Both the position numbers and the translations under genes were made by a program. Shown here one piece after another: positions 8,233-16,534 of a DNA stretch of 47,739 bases; the stretch's first letter is position 1, and every line of letters begins with the position of its first letter. A model generated the notes under the pieces. That model worked only from the letters and a program-made list of their open reading frames with translations. It did not search any database and had not been told where the DNA came from. The stretch is from JANRLJ01 sp033762735 (lineage in GTDB: Bacteria > Chloroflexota > Anaerolineae > Aggregatilineales > Phototrophicaceae), in contig JANRLJ010000094.1 in the NCBI GenBank assembly GCA_033762735.1, positions 1-47,739 of the forward strand, read 5' to 3'.

Positions 8233-10194
8233 TTAACCTTCGTAAGCCCGCGAACGATTGATGCGGAATTGCAGCAGCGTGACGGTGAAAATCACCGCGA
8301 ACAGAATCCAGGCAACCGCGGAAGCATAACCAAACTCGAAGCGCGAGAAGCCCATATCGTACAGATGGAACACAGCGGTTCGCGCCGCTTCGGGCATCGG
8401 TCGCTGGAAGATGAGGGCGTAGGGTTCATTGAACACCTGTAGCCCTGTGATGACGGTGGTGATGACCACAAAGAAGGTCGTCGGTCCCAGCAGCGGCAGC
8501 GTTACATTCAGAAACTGCCGCCAGCGCCCTGCGCCGTCCACATAGGCCGCCTCGTACAGTTCACGCGGGATGCCCTGCAACCCGGCCAGGAACAGCACCG
8601 TATTGAAGCCGATCACCTGCCACGCCGCCAGCAGCACAATCGAAAACAGCATCACACGTCCATCCGTCAGCCATTGGATGTTGGGGTCAGCCAGGCTCGT
8701 GCCGAAGGTGCTGTTGAGGAAGGTCACGATCTGCTGGCCGATGTAGTTGAAGAAGCCGATCACCGGGTCATACAGCCAGCGCCAGATCAGCGCCGTGCCC
8801 ACCACCGCCGCCACCGATGGCAGGAAGTAAATGGCGCGGAAAATCTTCATGCCGGGGATTTTGGAGTTGAGGATAATCGACAGCGCCAGAGCGGGGATGA
8901 CAGCCAGCGGCACGAGCATCAGGCAGAAAACGAACGTGTTCCACAGGCTGCGCAGGAACAGTTCATCGCGGAAGGCAGCGAAATAGTTTTCCAGACCCGT
9001 AAAGCTGGGGACGTTGCCAACCGTGTCGTTGGTGAAACTGAGATAGAACGAGAGCAGCAGCGGCCCGGCGAAGAACAGCAGAAAGCCGATAATGTTGGGT
9101 GCCAGCATCAGCCAGCCCTGCCACGCCGCCTGCTGATCGGGCGTTTCGTGGAATTCCGCGCCGCGATGCAGCAGCCGCCAGAACAGGATGACGAAGGCCG
9201 CCGCCAGCAGCGTGACCACCCATACGCGGGAATCGCCGTAGGTGTCCAGGACGCTCCCGATGCCCTGCAACGCGCCGCCGCGCCACAGCAGCAGCAGCAG
9301 CGAGAGCATCCCCACGCCGCCCGCAATCGTCTCCAGCCGCCCCTGCCAGGGATTCTTATCGCTCAGTCGGCCAGCCAGCCAGATCAACCCATAGGCAGCG
9401 GCCACACCTACCAGGAAGATGGCATTCTGATAAAGCGCGTTGGCGATGTCGTCAATGCCAATGAACACCCCCCACAGCTGCAGGAGGTAAAACCCGGAAA
9501 GCGCCCCGCCGAGCAGATAAGCCGCCAGCGTGATATAGCGCCCGTCGGGATGGCGCTGAATCAGCAGCAGCGAACTGACCACCCCAAACAGCACTGGCAG
9601 CAGGCAGACCAGCCCGGCGAAGGTCTGCACGGGACGACCGAGATCGAAAAAGTCCTCGCGCTGGAAGACCGCCGCTGCTGCCATCACCCCCAGCACGATC
9701 AGAAAGCTGTTGAGGAAGATGCAGGCCAGCAGATCGATCATAAAGCCGCTGTCCTCCGCGGCAGCGAGGCGCGGGCGCGGCAGCACATACTGGAATGTGA
9801 GCACCAGCGCGATCACCAGCAGCACCACGAACCCGCTCCCGGCCAACTGCCCGGCGGTGGAAAGGTCGCTGCCATGATTGAGCGCATAAACCGCAAAGTA
9901 GGCCAGACCGATCAGCCCAGACAGCATCAGCCCGAAGGCGGCGACTTCACGATGCGGTGGGTCATACACCATCCAGATCGCCATGAGCAGGGCACTGACC
10001 GCCGCCAGCGGCAGCAGGAACAGCGCGGGGGTCATGTTGGCGTCGGAACTGGATGGGTCGGTCAGGAAGGTCGCGCCGCTCAGGCCATCCCCCAGTGGCA
10101 GGAAGACAAAGGCGATCAGCATCAGCGAAGCGGCGGCAAGGAGAATCAGGTTCAGCGGGGAAAAACGATTGGGTTGGTCGGGCAATAATTTCAT
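8233..10194 (-). CDS. Carbohydrate ABC transporter permease, MalF type with a long membrane extension
   Basis: The last 300 residues are a MalF-type permease: WLMLAPNIIGFLLFFAGPLL, SFTGLENYFAAFRDE, the coupling motif RELYEAAYVDGAGRWRQF, and ALIFQRP later. The first 350 residues are additional and contain about nine hydrophobic segments separated by short loops; I do not recognise their family. A total of 653 residues is about double the usual size. MalF of enteric bacteria has only a modest extension, so this is more like a fusion with a separate polytopic domain. The reading frame is uninterrupted and the start has no competing ATG near the permease domain. It precedes the MalG-like gene and follows the sugar-binding protein gene, with a terminator-like hairpin between. 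Confidence 0.88.
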   Translation of the reverse strand: MKLLPDQPNRFSPLNLILLAAASLMLIAFVFLPLGDGLSGATFLTDPSSSDANMTPALFLLPLAAVSALLMAIWMVYDPPHREVAAFGLMLSGLIGLAYFAVYALNHGSDLSTAGQLAGSGFVVLLVIALVLTFQYVLPRPRLAAAEDSGFMIDLLACIFLNSFLIVLGVMAAAAVFQREDFFDLGRPVQTFAGLVCLLPVLFGVVSSLLLIQRHPDGRYITLAAYLLGGALSGFYLLQLWGVFIGIDDIANALYQNAIFLVGVAAAYGLIWLAGRLSDKNPWQGRLETIAGGVGMLSLLLLLWRGGALQGIGSVLDTYGDSRVWVVTLLAAAFVILFWRLLHRGAEFHETPDQQAAWQGWLMLAPNIIGFLLFFAGPLLLSFYLSFTNDTVGNVPSFTGLENYFAAFRDELFLRSLWNTFVFCLMLVPLAVIPALALSIILNSKIPGMKIFRAIYFLPSVAAVVGTALIWRWLYDPVIGFFNYIGQQIVTFLNSTFGTSLADPNIQWLTDGRVMLFSIVLLAAWQVIGFNTVLFLAGLQGIPRELYEAAYVDGAGRWRQFLNVTLPLLGPTTFFVVITTVITGLQVFNEPYALIFQRPMPEAARTAVFHLYDMGFSRFEFGYASAVAWILFAVIFTVTLLQFRINRSRAYEG

Positions 10195-10253
10195 GGGACA
10201 GCCTCAATGGATTTGAATGAAGTTCGCAACCTCTAAGTTCCAGCCATCAGGGT

Positions 10254-10285
10254 AAAAAAAGGGCGACTGTGCGCCGCCCTTTTTC
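10254..10285 (-). terminator. Hairpin with T tract after the sugar-binding protein gene
   Basis: On the minus strand AAAGGGCG and CGCCCTTTTTTT flank a nine-base loop. It lies between the binding-protein gene and the permease genes, where partial termination would give more binding protein than permease. The plus strand also has a T tract, so it may work both ways. Confidence 0.65.
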
Positions 10286-10319
10286 GTTTCGCTATTTAAA
10301 GTGATGCGACACACAGACT

Positions 10320-11606
10320 TTACTGCGCGTCGAATTCGCCCGCAACCTGATCGCAGATCGTATCGGCAAATTCCTGCGCGGTGATTTCGCCGTTGAACAC
10401 CTGCGTGATGGCGTTGCCATAGGCGGTGTCGATAGCCGGCCAGTTGCCGTTGAACAGCGGGGCTTCGGTCACGCCCACGTTCAGGCCGTCGATAAACGCC
10501 TGATTGTTGATGCCACTGTCCGGGAAGGTGCCCAGGAACAGGTCAACTGCTTCCTGCGTCGCGCGGCTGGGGATGTTCGCACCGAGGGAGGCAATCTGCC
10601 CCTGGATTTCGGCGCTGGTCAGGCGGGTGACCAGATCCCACGCTTCTTCGGGGTGTTCGGTGTTCACATTGACCACATACGCGCCCCAGAAAATCCAGTT
10701 GGAGGGGCCGCCGGGGCCTTCGGGCAGGGGGGCGACGTTCCAATTGAAATCGGCGTTCGCCAGGGTGCCGGGGGTGGCCCAGCGGCCATTCACGAACATG
10801 CCGAGTGTACCCGCCAGGAAGGGGGGTTCTGCGTCGTTGCCCCACGCGATGGCGAGGTCATTTTCAAACAGGCTCTGCGCGAATTCCAGGCCGACCACCG
10901 TGTTTTCGTTGTTCAGGCCGCAGGCGGTGTAGTCTTCGTTGAAGAAGCTGGAACCCGCCGCGTTCACGAAGTAACCCCAGTTGGCCCACCAGGAGTTGAT
11001 GCCGAAGCCGTAGATTTCGTCGCCCAGGCCGCGGATGGCTTCCGCAGAGGCGTACAGGTCGTCCCACGTCCAGCTTTCGCCTTCACCGGGATAGGGCAGG
11101 CCAGCTTCGTCGAACAGGTCGGCATTGTAGTAGACGGCGAAGGCCGATACGTCACGGGGCAGCCCCCACAGGGCATCGGTGCCTTCTTCGATGGACGTGG
11201 TCAGGAAGCTCATCGGCCCGGCGTAGAAGTCTTCGACGCTGAAGTCTTCGTCAGCGGCGGCCAGATCGGCCAGGTTGAGGATCAGGCCGGCTTCCGCGAA
11301 GCGCGCCACATCGGTGCCGGGAATCCAGAACACGTCGGGGGCGGTGCCAGCTTCGATTTCGGAGATCAGCACATCCTGATAGCTGGCGGTTTCGGAACCA
11401 CCGGGTTCATATTCCAGGGTGACGCCTTCCCAGGCTTCGTCAATGGCTTCACTGGCTGCGGTGTACACGTCGATTTCGGCCTGATTGTCCGGGCGGGTGC
11501 GCCAGCGCAGGGTAACTTCATCCTGCGCGTTCACTACCGCTGCCAGCGACGGCAGCAGCATCAACGCGACCAGCAGAACTGCCAGGATCAAACGCTGCTT
11601 CTTCAT
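10320..11606 (-). CDS. Sugar ABC transporter substrate-binding protein (SBP family 1)
   Basis: Secreted receptor for the adjacent carbohydrate importer. Residues 1-28 are a signal peptide ending in VVNAQ. The mature protein has the family 1 layout: VTLRWRTRPDNQAEIDVYTA, GTAPDVFWIPGTDVARFAEAG, LWGLPRDVSAFAVYYNADLF and DEAGLPYPGEGESWTWDDLY near the hinge, then MFVNGRWATPG and a C-terminal helical region. At 428 residues it is of normal length. No lipobox cysteine is visible. The substrate cannot be read from the sequence. A candidate promoter lies about 90 bases upstream and a terminator-like hairpin follows. Confidence 0.92.
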   Translation of the reverse strand: MKKQRLILAVLLVALMLLPSLAAVVNAQDEVTLRWRTRPDNQAEIDVYTAASEAIDEAWEGVTLEYEPGGSETASYQDVLISEIEAGTAPDVFWIPGTDVARFAEAGLILNLADLAAADEDFSVEDFYAGPMSFLTTSIEEGTDALWGLPRDVSAFAVYYNADLFDEAGLPYPGEGESWTWDDLYASAEAIRGLGDEIYGFGINSWWANWGYFVNAAGSSFFNEDYTACGLNNENTVVGLEFAQSLFENDLAIAWGNDAEPPFLAGTLGMFVNGRWATPGTLANADFNWNVAPLPEGPGGPSNWIFWGAYVVNVNTEHPEEAWDLVTRLTSAEIQGQIASLGANIPSRATQEAVDLFLGTFPDSGINNQAFIDGLNVGVTEAPLFNGNWPAIDTAYGNAITQVFNGEITAQEFADTICDQVAGEFDAQ

Positions 11607-11695
11607 AGGTGATTGCTCCTAAACGTTTAAATGAGGTTTCTTTAACTTTCGGTGACGCGCCTGCCGCTTTCTGAAAAGCGTAAAGCGCAGAGTTT

Positions 11696-11724
11696 AGGAT
11701 AACGTATTTATCCACCCCACGCAA
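11696..11724 (-). promoter_or_regulatory. Candidate housekeeping promoter for the sugar importer operon
   Basis: On the minus strand TTGCGT and TATCCT are separated by 17 bases, about 90 bases before the start of the binding-protein gene. The match is moderate and no operator was recognised. Confidence 0.35.
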
Positions 11725-11866
11725 CAAGCGCCAAAGAACAGCGGACAAAGTTTGTATATTTTGACGAATCGCAGTACAGGACAGGAAAGACAATTCAACG
11801 CAGATACGTCCGCTATGCCCCTGCTTCATCCTTCTACTACATAGACCATCTAAAGTTGCCTACCCC

Positions 11867-12129
11867 TAGGGGCGAGGTGCGCCTCGCCCCATAGGCACCA
11901 ACTTAAGAGAATTGAGGTTCACCGCGCCTCGCTGGGGGTTCAAAACCCCCAGCTATTCCATGACTTGTAAGCCCGTAAACGGGCTGAGGCATCCTTTTGA
12001 ACCCGTTTACGGGTTTCCAGCCGTTGTGTAGACCCCGGTTTTCAACCGGGGGCGGTGAGATGGCGATAACTATTGAGGCCGAGAACCCTTAACCTGGTGT
12101 GCATGGGGCGAGGTGCGCCTCGCCCGTAC
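11867..12129. mobile_element. Non-autonomous element flanked by two copies of one palindrome (element A)
   Basis: The left end is palindrome GGGCGAGGTGCGCCTCGCCC followed inward by CCATAGGCACCAACTTAAG. The right end, read on the minus strand, has the same palindrome followed by CCATGCACACCAGGTTAAG. The palindrome is the same on the plus strand at both ends, so it is a direct repeat, while the inner ends are inverted. The inner ends match those of the IS4-like element at 42327-43756. The core of about 214 bases has no gene but holds four hairpins, at 11932-11952 (GGGGGTT/AACCCCC), 11970-11985 (AGCCCG/CGGGCT), 12000-12016 and 12032-12053. It looks like a MITE of that IS. Confidence 0.65.
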
Positions 12130-12370
12130 CAACACAGCCCAGCATTCTCATCTTATCGATGTGCTACTCGCCTCATCGCTCATTGCTTTCTACTTGCTCA
12201 GTTGCAGAGATGGCTGTTTGTGCGAGCGCAGCATACTGTGTCCCTACAGAACTTCGGCGTGTTTGAAACAGCGCACTTTCTACTCGTTACTCTCTACTCA
12301 CAACTCGCTACTGTGATACATCGTCCGCCGTTCCGTATCATGTGTTGTGAATTCACATGGTCGGCTGCTT
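12130..12370. other. Intergenic stretch without a recognised gene
   Basis: The stretch before the second sigma gene has no convincing reading frame. It includes a degenerate tract of CTACTC/CTCGCTACT words at about 12280-12312. I see no strong promoter. A GTG at 12347 is in frame with the sigma gene but has no ribosome binding site. Confidence 0.5.
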
Positions 12371-12928
12371 ATGATCCAGATGAAAAGACCCCGTTTGCTG
12401 CAAACGAGAGTCCAGCAGGACGAGATTGATTGGGAGGCCGTGTACTGGGAGCAGATGCCGCGCATTTACAACTTCTTCCGCTATCGTGTGGCGGATGAGG
12501 CACTGGCAGAGGATTTAACGGCGACGACGTTTGAAAAGGCATGGAAAGCGCGGGAGGGCTACCGCCGCGACCTGAGCGCCTTTTCGACCTGGCTGTTCAC
12601 CATCGCGCGCAACACCGCCGCCGATTACTTCCGCCAGCCGCGCACCGAGGTTCCGCTGGACGCCGCGCCAGAAATGGCCGTCTTCGGAGGACGCCCGGTG
12701 GAAGAAGCCGTGCAGCATGAAGGTGATCTGCTGCGGCTGGCGCTGCTCCTGACCGATCTCAATGCCCGTGAGCGCGAGATCATCGCCCTCAAGTACGGCG
12801 CGGAACTCACTAACCGTGCTATCGCCGATCTGCTCCGCATCAGCGAGAGCAACGTCGGCACTATTCTTCATCGTGTGGTACAGCGCTTGCGTACGCAGTG
12901 GGAGGAGGCCAGAATCGATGAACCCTGA
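12371..12928 (+). CDS. ECF-family RNA polymerase sigma factor
   Basis: Both sigma domains are visible. Region 2 includes YWEQMPRIYNFFRYRV, ALAEDLTATTFEKAW and FSTWLFTIARNTAADYFRQ. Region 4 includes LNAREREIIALKYGAELTNR and AIADLLRISESNVGTILHR. The protein has about 185 residues from the ATG at 12371; a second ATG at 12380 or an upstream GTG at 12347 are alternatives, none with a strong binding site. The gene ends inside the start of the next gene (11-base overlap), a partner arrangement typical of sigma and anti-sigma pairs. The signal that releases it is unknown, but the partner carries an extracytoplasmic beta-propeller. Confidence 0.9.
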   Translation: MIQMKRPRLLQTRVQQDEIDWEAVYWEQMPRIYNFFRYRVADEALAEDLTATTFEKAWKAREGYRRDLSAFSTWLFTIARNTAADYFRQPRTEVPLDAAPEMAVFGGRPVEEAVQHEGDLLRLALLLTDLNAREREIIALKYGAELTNRAIADLLRISESNVGTILHRVVQRLRTQWEEARIDEP

Positions 12929-15257
12929 AGACGATTTCCTCTCGCAGTTCAGAAAGCCACCACGCCCGGAATTTGGGCGGTCGCTGTATCAGCGCCTTTC
13001 CAAAGGAGAGAACTCCATGTTTTTGAACCCATCCATCGACGCGCCGCAGCCTTCGCTCAACGGCAGGCACGGGCATGTCGAAAGCCGCCCTGCCCGCCGC
13101 TGGGATACACGGCTGACGCTGGCCGCCGCGCTCATCGCGATGCTGCTGCTGGTCGGGGTGATCGCAATTTCCATGCGCCCCACCCCACAGGCTGCACCGA
13201 TCCTGCTTCCACCGGCGCAGCAGGAACCGACGCCGGAAGCCACTGCTGAGGCGGTTCCCGCCAATCCAGCGATTACGGCAGAAAATCTCGATCAGTTGAC
13301 CCGCCTCGCCGCTTTCGGCCAGGGCTACTTGCAGAGCATCGCCTGGTCACCGGACGGCAGCACCCTGGCGCTGCACACCTCGGTCGGCATCTGGATTTAC
13401 AGCGCGGATGACCTCAGCACCCCGCTGTATCAGGTCGATCTGGGCGCAGACCCGGTGCTGACGGTGTTCCCGATTTTCTCCGATGATGGCGGTACACTGG
13501 TCTACAGCCAGCTTGGGCAGATTTTCCTATGGGATATGGAAACGCGGCAGACCACACAGATCAACCGCAGCCCAGACCCCCAATCAATTGCATCAATTGT
13601 CCAGCTTGCCCTGTCCCCGGATGGCTCACTCCTGGCCGCTGCTGATTTCCGGGGTGAGATTTCGATCCTCGATGTCGCCAGCGGCGCGGTCAGATCGACC
13701 ATCAACCTGTTCTACAACAACGTTTACCTGCACAGCCTGGACTTCAACCATGACGGCACACAGCTTGTCATCAGCGCGGCAGATTCGCCCCTGCTGGTGC
13801 TGGAAGACCTAACAGGCGAATGGCAGGACTGGGAAGGCGAACCGCTGATCTATGGGCGCGATCTCCAGTCTGAAGCTGGAATACAGGGAATCGGTTTTAG
13901 CCCTGATGGCAGCCGCATCATCGCCCGCGTTTATAACGAGGTCGTGCTGCTGGACGTGGCGACAGGCGAGGAAGTCACACGCATCGACCTTACCGACCCT
14001 GAAGTCGAGGAAGTTCAGGGTGGCGGTGGTAGCAAAGGCGGCGGTGGTGATCTGACCTTCAGCCCCGACGGGACACAGTTCGCAACAGTGGACAGTCAGC
14101 TTCGCATCTGGGACATTGAAAGCGGCGAGGCGCGGGTACTGGTGGAAGGCATCCCCGGCAATCCTTACGCCACGCTGGGGATGGTCGCCTTCAGCCCCGA
14201 CTGGTCGCGAGTAGCGGTGGTCGATGCACTCACGCTCACGCTGCGCCTGGTGGATGTAGCGACGGGCGACGTGCTCATGAGCCAGGACAATCATAACTTC
14301 CGCAGCGTCCAGGCGCTTACCTTCACGCCGGATACAGAGCGCGTCGTTGCCTCCAGCGATTCAGGTGTCACTCGCGTCTGGACTCTGACAGATATGGAAG
14401 CCGAGCCTGTGGTGCTGAATAATCCCTCCGGTTCGCCGTTTTCCGGTGGGCAGCCTGTGCTGATCGACCCCATCAGCGGGAATATCACCATGCTGATCGA
14501 AGGACAGATTCATCTGGTCAGCCCTGACAGCGGTGAGGTGGTGGAGTCGTGGCCGCTGCCCGATGAAGGGACAGGGCTTCCGGCTGGCTACGGCGTGTAT
14601 CCAATGGCTTATTCGCCCGATGGACGCTGGCTGGCGGTTGGTCTTTCGGGGGATGACACGGTGGCGATTTACGACCGCTCCAGCCAGGAGCGCACCCCGA
14701 CGATTCTTGAAGTGGACAACGGCATGGCGACCAACCTCACCTTCAACGCCGATGGGACACAACTAGCGCTGATGATCTCGCCCAGCCTGTTTGGGCCGTC
14801 GGTCGGTGGTCAGCAGCACTTCGGCGTTGATCTGTACGCGGTGGGAAGCTGGGAGCGCGTAGGACAGCTTGAGGAGTTCGACAGTTACCTGGGGCGCATC
14901 GCTTTCAGCCCACAACCAGGGTCGGCGCTGCTGGTCACGTCGGACAATACGCAGCGCTTCCAGTTATGGGACACGGCCAACGGCGAACGAGTCGCCCTGC
15001 TCTCCGACGATGTGCAGGTGAACGGCTTCGCCTTCTCGCCGGATGGGTCGCTGCTGGCAGCCGCCGTCTACATCTTCAGCGAGGACGGCACACCGCTCAC
15101 CTCTGAACTGCGCTTCTACGATGTCGCCACCACCGAGCTTATCACCGCGCTTCCAGGCAACTTCCCGGCCAGCGTGATGACCTTCTCAGCGGATGGCGCA
15201 CTGCTCTGCATCGGCATGGGTACGGGCACGGTCGAGGTGTGGGGCGTGACGGACTAA
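12918..15257 (+). CDS. Membrane-anchored WD40-like beta-propeller protein, possible anti-sigma factor
   Basis: From the ATG at 12918, preceded by GGGAGGAGG, the protein has 779 residues. About 75 cytoplasmic residues start with MNPEDDFLSQFRKPPRPEFG, followed by one membrane helix (LTLAAALIAMLLLVGVIAI) and a long extracytoplasmic part. The latter consists of WD40-type repeats, seen as recurrent AFSPDG/SPDGS blades with DVATGE turns, e.g. IAWSPDGSTLALHTSVGIWI, LALSPDGSLLAA and FAFSPDGSLLAAAV, probably forming one or two propellers. The gene overlaps the sigma gene. By position the short N-terminus may hold the sigma factor, and the propeller may sense an outside ligand; this is inference. The longer frame starting at 12762 is a shadow of the sigma gene. 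Confidence 0.85.
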   Translation: MNPEDDFLSQFRKPPRPEFGRSLYQRLSKGENSMFLNPSIDAPQPSLNGRHGHVESRPARRWDTRLTLAAALIAMLLLVGVIAISMRPTPQAAPILLPPAQQEPTPEATAEAVPANPAITAENLDQLTRLAAFGQGYLQSIAWSPDGSTLALHTSVGIWIYSADDLSTPLYQVDLGADPVLTVFPIFSDDGGTLVYSQLGQIFLWDMETRQTTQINRSPDPQSIASIVQLALSPDGSLLAAADFRGEISILDVASGAVRSTINLFYNNVYLHSLDFNHDGTQLVISAADSPLLVLEDLTGEWQDWEGEPLIYGRDLQSEAGIQGIGFSPDGSRIIARVYNEVVLLDVATGEEVTRIDLTDPEVEEVQGGGGSKGGGGDLTFSPDGTQFATVDSQLRIWDIESGEARVLVEGIPGNPYATLGMVAFSPDWSRVAVVDALTLTLRLVDVATGDVLMSQDNHNFRSVQALTFTPDTERVVASSDSGVTRVWTLTDMEAEPVVLNNPSGSPFSGGQPVLIDPISGNITMLIEGQIHLVSPDSGEVVESWPLPDEGTGLPAGYGVYPMAYSPDGRWLAVGLSGDDTVAIYDRSSQERTPTILEVDNGMATNLTFNADGTQLALMISPSLFGPSVGGQQHFGVDLYAVGSWERVGQLEEFDSYLGRIAFSPQPGSALLVTSDNTQRFQLWDTANGERVALLSDDVQVNGFAFSPDGSLLAAAVYIFSEDGTPLTSELRFYDVATTELITALPGNFPASVMTFSADGALLCIGMGTGTVEVWGVTD

Positions 15258-15272
15258 AGGCGTTTTCGTGAA

Positions 15273-15297
15273 AGGGCGAGGCATGCCTCGCCCCTAC
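15273..15297. repeat. Dispersed GGGC palindrome, solo copy
   Basis: AGGGCGAG and CTCGCCCC flank centre GCATGC; the right edge is CCCCTAC. It lies between the convergent propeller gene and SurE gene, where a hairpin could help end both transcripts. Confidence 0.8.
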
Positions 15298-15326
15298 ACG
15301 GATGGCTTCTTCACCTGCCAACAGCG

Positions 15327-16160
15327 CTACTCTTCCCGCTGCAATTCGCCTTTAGCCTCGGCCAGCAGACTGCCGTCGGAGGTATGGAGCTTCCTGCCGC
15401 TGTAGGTGATGTCCCAGGCGGCCAGATCGGCCATGAACTTGTGCGCGGTCATATCAAGGTGGATGGGCGTGAGGCTGGCGTAGCCGTTATGCACCGCCCA
15501 TAAATCCGTCCCTTCCTCGTCGAAGATGCCGCCGGGCGGGTCGCCCACGATGCGATACACCCCTTCGCGTGTTTCCAGCGCATCCAGATACACACGCACA
15601 CCCTGGCGCGTCAGGCGGATACCCTTCACGTCCGGCGTGTTCGGCACGTTCAGGTTCAGAATGGTCAGCGCTGGAAGCTGCTTTTCCAGCACACGCTGCA
15701 CGACCGCCAGCGCCACCTGCGCCGCGACTTCATAATCGCGCACATCCTCGCCTACCCGGTTATCGAGCGACACGGCTACCGCCGGGACGCCGTGAATGCT
15801 GGCTTCCAGCGCCGCTGTGACCGTACCGCTGTAGGTAATGTCCTGCCCCATGTTGGGCCCACGATTGATGCCGCTGACGACGATGCGCGGCGGCCAGATG
15901 TCCGTCCCAAGCGCCCCAAGCGCCACCAGCGCGATGCAGTCCGCCGGGGAGCCACCGACCGAGAGCGCGGGGGTGCCGTCGGCCATTTCGGTGTGGGTAA
16001 AAGGAATGTCCTGAAACAGTGTCTTCTTGTGGCCGCTGGCGCTCTGGTTAATGGACGGCGCGGCAACCTTCACGTCGCCAAGCTGGCGCATCGCCTGGGC
16101 CAGCGCCAGAATGCCGGGAGCATGAACGCCGTCGTCGTTGGTCACGAGGATGAATGACAT
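15327..16160 (-). CDS. surE: 5'/3'-nucleotidase SurE
   Basis: Metal-dependent nucleotidase that removes phosphate from nucleoside monophosphates in the cytoplasm. The N-terminal ILVTNDDGVHAPGI has the catalytic metal-binding Asp pair (D9, D10), and the family signatures PSINQSASGHKKTL (Ser and Asn metal ligands), GGSPADC and VVSGINRGPNMGQDITYSGTV follow. The length of 277 is at the upper end of the family, with an extra charged C-terminus. The start has AGG seven bases upstream. It converges with the propeller gene and is separated from the upstream unit by repeats, so it is probably transcribed alone. Confidence 0.95.
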   Translation of the reverse strand: MSFILVTNDDGVHAPGILALAQAMRQLGDVKVAAPSINQSASGHKKTLFQDIPFTHTEMADGTPALSVGGSPADCIALVALGALGTDIWPPRIVVSGINRGPNMGQDITYSGTVTAALEASIHGVPAVAVSLDNRVGEDVRDYEVAAQVALAVVQRVLEKQLPALTILNLNVPNTPDVKGIRLTRQGVRVYLDALETREGVYRIVGDPPGGIFDEEGTDLWAVHNGYASLTPIHLDMTAHKFMADLAAWDITYSGRKLHTSDGSLLAEAKGELQREE

Positions 16161-16534
16161 AAATTCGCCTGTTTGCTATGAATGTAGACCTTTGTTCTTT
16201 TCAGATGGTAGTTCCAGCATGGGGGATTGTAAATAGGGGGAATGCGCCGTTGAAGGGGAACGCAAACAGGGACACGGTTGTTCGTGTCCCTGCATGAAAC
16301 ATTTCACAAAGAAGCAAAGGGGTCGCTATGTGCAAGATCAGAGCCAAACGATTGAATAGATGCTGTGCATTTGCCCTCACCCCAAACCCCTCTGCAAGAG
16401 GCGCTCTCCCTCATGGAGAGGGGCTTAATAACCAGACTCTCCCCCTTCGCCCTGAGGGAGAAGGGGGCCGGGGGGTTGAGGGCGTGAAGAAATTCTGTTC
16501 TTGTATTATTCAACTCCTCAGCCCTGATTTTGCG
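16161..16534. repeat. Intergenic region with a hairpin and a CCCTCACCCC repeat
   Basis: No gene is seen. A stem AGGGACACG/CGTGTCCCT around GTTGTT lies at 16267-16292. From about 16373 to 16484 is a copy of a second dispersed repeat, which begins CCCTCACCCCAAACCCC and ends GGGGGGTTGAGGG, so its ends are inverted. Inside are CTCCCTCATGGAGAGGGG and a second GAGGGAGAAGGGGG block. Read as protein this gives the LTPNPS type of peptide that is familiar from non-coding repeats of many bacteria. Confidence 0.65.

Noticed and set aside
8674..10188. A 504-codon plus-strand frame opposite the MalF-like gene
   Set aside because: The composition (Gln/His/Arg-rich without hydrophobic pattern) is that of an antisense shadow, and the minus-strand frame is a clear permease.
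11940..12060. tRNA or riboswitch in the hairpin cluster
   Set aside because: The hairpins are simple and do not fit cloverleaf or known riboswitch cores; no anticodon arm with T arm is found.
12762..12917. Extended N-terminus of the propeller protein
   Set aside because: The stretch overlaps the sigma gene in another frame; the ATG at 12918 has a strong binding site and gives a sensible N-terminus.
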